DNA from: Mytilisepta virgata
Taxonomy: Eukaryota; Mollusca; Bivalvia; Mytilida; Mytilidae
DNA length: 64,000 nucleotides
Reading direction: 5' to 3'
NCBI GenBank assembly: GCA_028015205.1
Contig: CM051520.1
Location: 35,641,528-35,705,527, forward strand
Part shown: positions 62,320-64,000 of the stretch, one piece after another
Layout of the letters: each line of letters begins with the position of its first letter
How positions within the stretch are numbered: the first letter of the stretch is position 1
Notes under the pieces: generated by a model
Told to the model about the DNA's origin: nothing
The model's input: only the letters and a program-made list of their open reading frames with translations
Database searches by the model: none
Made by a program: the position numbers and the translations under genes

Positions 62320-62960
62320 TATTTCGAATCCCGCCACTAGTCGTCCGTCATCGTTCGTCTGTCGTAAACTTTTTCAAAGATCTTCCCTGAAACCACTGAA
62401 CCAATTCAGCCATACATAGTCTGACCACAAGGGGTCAAGTAACGATTTTGGTCATGTCATGTTGACTTATTTGTAGATCTTACTTTGTTGAACATTTTTG
62501 ATGTTTACAGTTTGTCTTTATCTGTAATATTAATATTCAAGATAATAACCTAAAACTGTAATATGTCCTTAAAATTAACAATTCTGGGGATAACCCAACA
62601 AAGGTTGACCGATTCGTCTGAAAATTTCAAGGCAGGTAGATCTTGACCTAATGAATATTTTTACCCCTGTCAGTTTTTATCTAAATGCTTTAGTTTTTTT
62701 GTTTTTTTTTAGATTTAAGCCAAAAACTGCAGTTTACCCCCTATGTTCTATTTTTAGCCATGGTGGCCATGTTTCTTGAAGGACAAGAAAATAAAACAAA
62801 GTTAATTCTAGATACCCTAATGATCATTCAGACTAAATATGGCTTTAATTGGTTCAGTCGTCTCAGATGAGATATTTGAAAAAAATTACGGCGGACGACG
62901 CGGACGCCAAGTGATGGTAAAACCTCTCGACCTTTTAGGACAGATGAGCTAAAAAACAGT
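62320..62960 (-). repeat. Dispersed repeat, inverted copy C
   Basis: Matches 34390-34830 in reverse complement (GGTAGATCTTGACCT, GGGTATCTAG and the CATGGCTAAAAATAGAACAT-type phrase on the - strand). It is bounded by GTCCGTC-type microsatellites at 62340 and by GGCGGACGACGCGGACGCC at 62890. Confidence 0.7.
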
Positions 62961-63560
62961 AAAAACCTTTTGAATACAAATTAATATAGAATGAATAAAT
63001 TAAAAATGCACAAAATGGTTGAAAGAAACTACAAAAAGCATAAAACGCCATTTAATAATCGAATAATTAAATTTATCATGATCTTAATTGCTTGTCTTTT
63101 TAAGACCCGAATCTGCATTTAAGTATGCACCTCAACCTTTGCCTAGCAGCTAGAACACTAACATTAATTTGTTAATAAATGTTAATTATTTCAAAAATGT
63201 TTATATTAATATATTCAATTCCTTCAGAGTATGCTTTCTTTACACTTAGATCACTAAAATTAAACTGCTCACATCAAATTCAATATATACATGTACTTCG
63301 ACCTCCAATTATCCTCATTTTGAATTTTGGACAAAAATTATTCCTATCAGTTTGAAAAATGCAAGACTTACTCTCTCCAATGGGGGGCAATATTTAATCA
63401 CATCATAGGCTCAATCAGAAACATTTTCAGAAAAAATCTGTAAATCTACTTATTGTGATTTCAGCCTACTGAGTTGACAATGGTAAGAATATATGCAATT
63501 TTTACCATTGTAGTATTTCTTCTGAATTATCTGTTCAACAGTATAGCTTAATTTGCATTT
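62961..63560. other. Non-coding AT-rich stretch
   Basis: No gene, RNA or repeat recognised. Confidence 0.4.
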
Positions 63561-64000
63561 GAAAACCAGAAATCTATGATTACAAAGTTTGCCTCGTTCC
63601 CCCAATATGATGGTAGGTCTCTTGGTATCAGGTAATTGAACTCAGGCATAAAAGTTAAGCTAAGTCAATAAAGCGCAATAGGAAGGTTAAAGTGACCTAA
63701 TTTTGGTGGGAAGCTGTGTAACTCCCCGAGATGCCCCCTGACACCAAGTAATACGATTTTAGGTCGCTTGGTATCAGAGAACTGAACTCCGACGTAAAAC
63801 CTAACCTTAGTCAAATTATATGCGCAATGAAGCTTGATAATAGGTCAGAGTGACGTAATTTTGGTGGAAGGCTGTGTTACCCCCCCCCCCCCCCCCCCCC
63901 CGAGATGCACATCAACACCAAGTAATATGATTGTACGTCCCTTGGATTTTAGAGAACTAAAATCGGATATTAAACTTAACCTAAGTCAATGAAGTGCAAT
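63561..64000 (+). repeat. 145-bp satellite, inverted relative to the left-edge array
   Basis: Contains the reverse complement of the left array monomer (CTTGGTATCAG near 63621 and 63769; GTGACCTAATTTTGGTGGGA near 63690). It also has the block TTACAAAGTTTGCCTCGTTC (about 63580), which occurs inverted at about 2583-2602. It runs off the window. Confidence 0.85.
63880..63901 (+). repeat. Poly-C run (22 nt)
   Basis: Homopolymer at the point where other monomers read ACTCCCCGAG. The length is prone to error. Confidence 0.9.

Overview
Eukaryotic, AT-rich, intron-rich genomic DNA, best read as a marine bivalve and probably a mussel (Mytilus-like). Support comes from small phase-consistent exons in long introns, tRNA-derived SINEs, tandem-repeat elements of the kind called 'pearl' or Helentron-associated (HINE) in bivalves, and a dispersed repeat at about 29.46-29.65 kb that I remember as common in Mytilus sequences. 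No prokaryotic features are present.

Two protein-coding genes lie tail to tail. On the + strand, 16 coding exons (7040-38149) join in frame into about 1773 residues: an acidic, disordered N-terminal half, a serial coiled coil, and a conserved C-terminal helix. This looks like M-phase phosphoprotein 9 (MPHOSPH9), a centrosome/centriole protein. An alternative last exon may lie at 40740-40850. On the - strand, 11 coding exons (61781 to 42565) join in frame into 496 residues: a secreted alpha-amylase of the fungal (Taka-amylase, GH13_1) type. Its catalytic residues Asp221, Glu245 and Asp312 have exactly the spacing of the Taka-amylase triad.

Almost everything else is mobile or repetitive DNA inside introns and flanks. 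There is a complete 6.04-kb Ty3/gypsy-class LTR retrotransposon (46951-52987) in amylase intron 7. Its 611-bp LTRs look identical, it has a CACC target duplication, and its integrase precedes its reverse transcriptase (Gmr1-like order). There are two almost identical Tc1-type DD34E transposons, one intact in an MPHOSPH9 intron and one frame-broken in an amylase intron. Other elements are a truncated LINE, two SINE families, several MITEs, four long foldback hairpins, and tandem arrays with 145-, 160-, 170- and 25-bp units.

The most unusual pattern is a set of five non-autonomous elements built to one plan. A small palindrome is followed by a short sequence X, then tandem repeats, then usually a microsatellite, then X-loop-X' and, in three of them, GTATAAAA. 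X differs between families but changes in step at all three places within an element. This fits Helitron2/Helentron-like HINEs.

The window ends carry the same 145-bp satellite in opposite orientations (about 0.86-3.0 kb and 63.56-64.0 kb).
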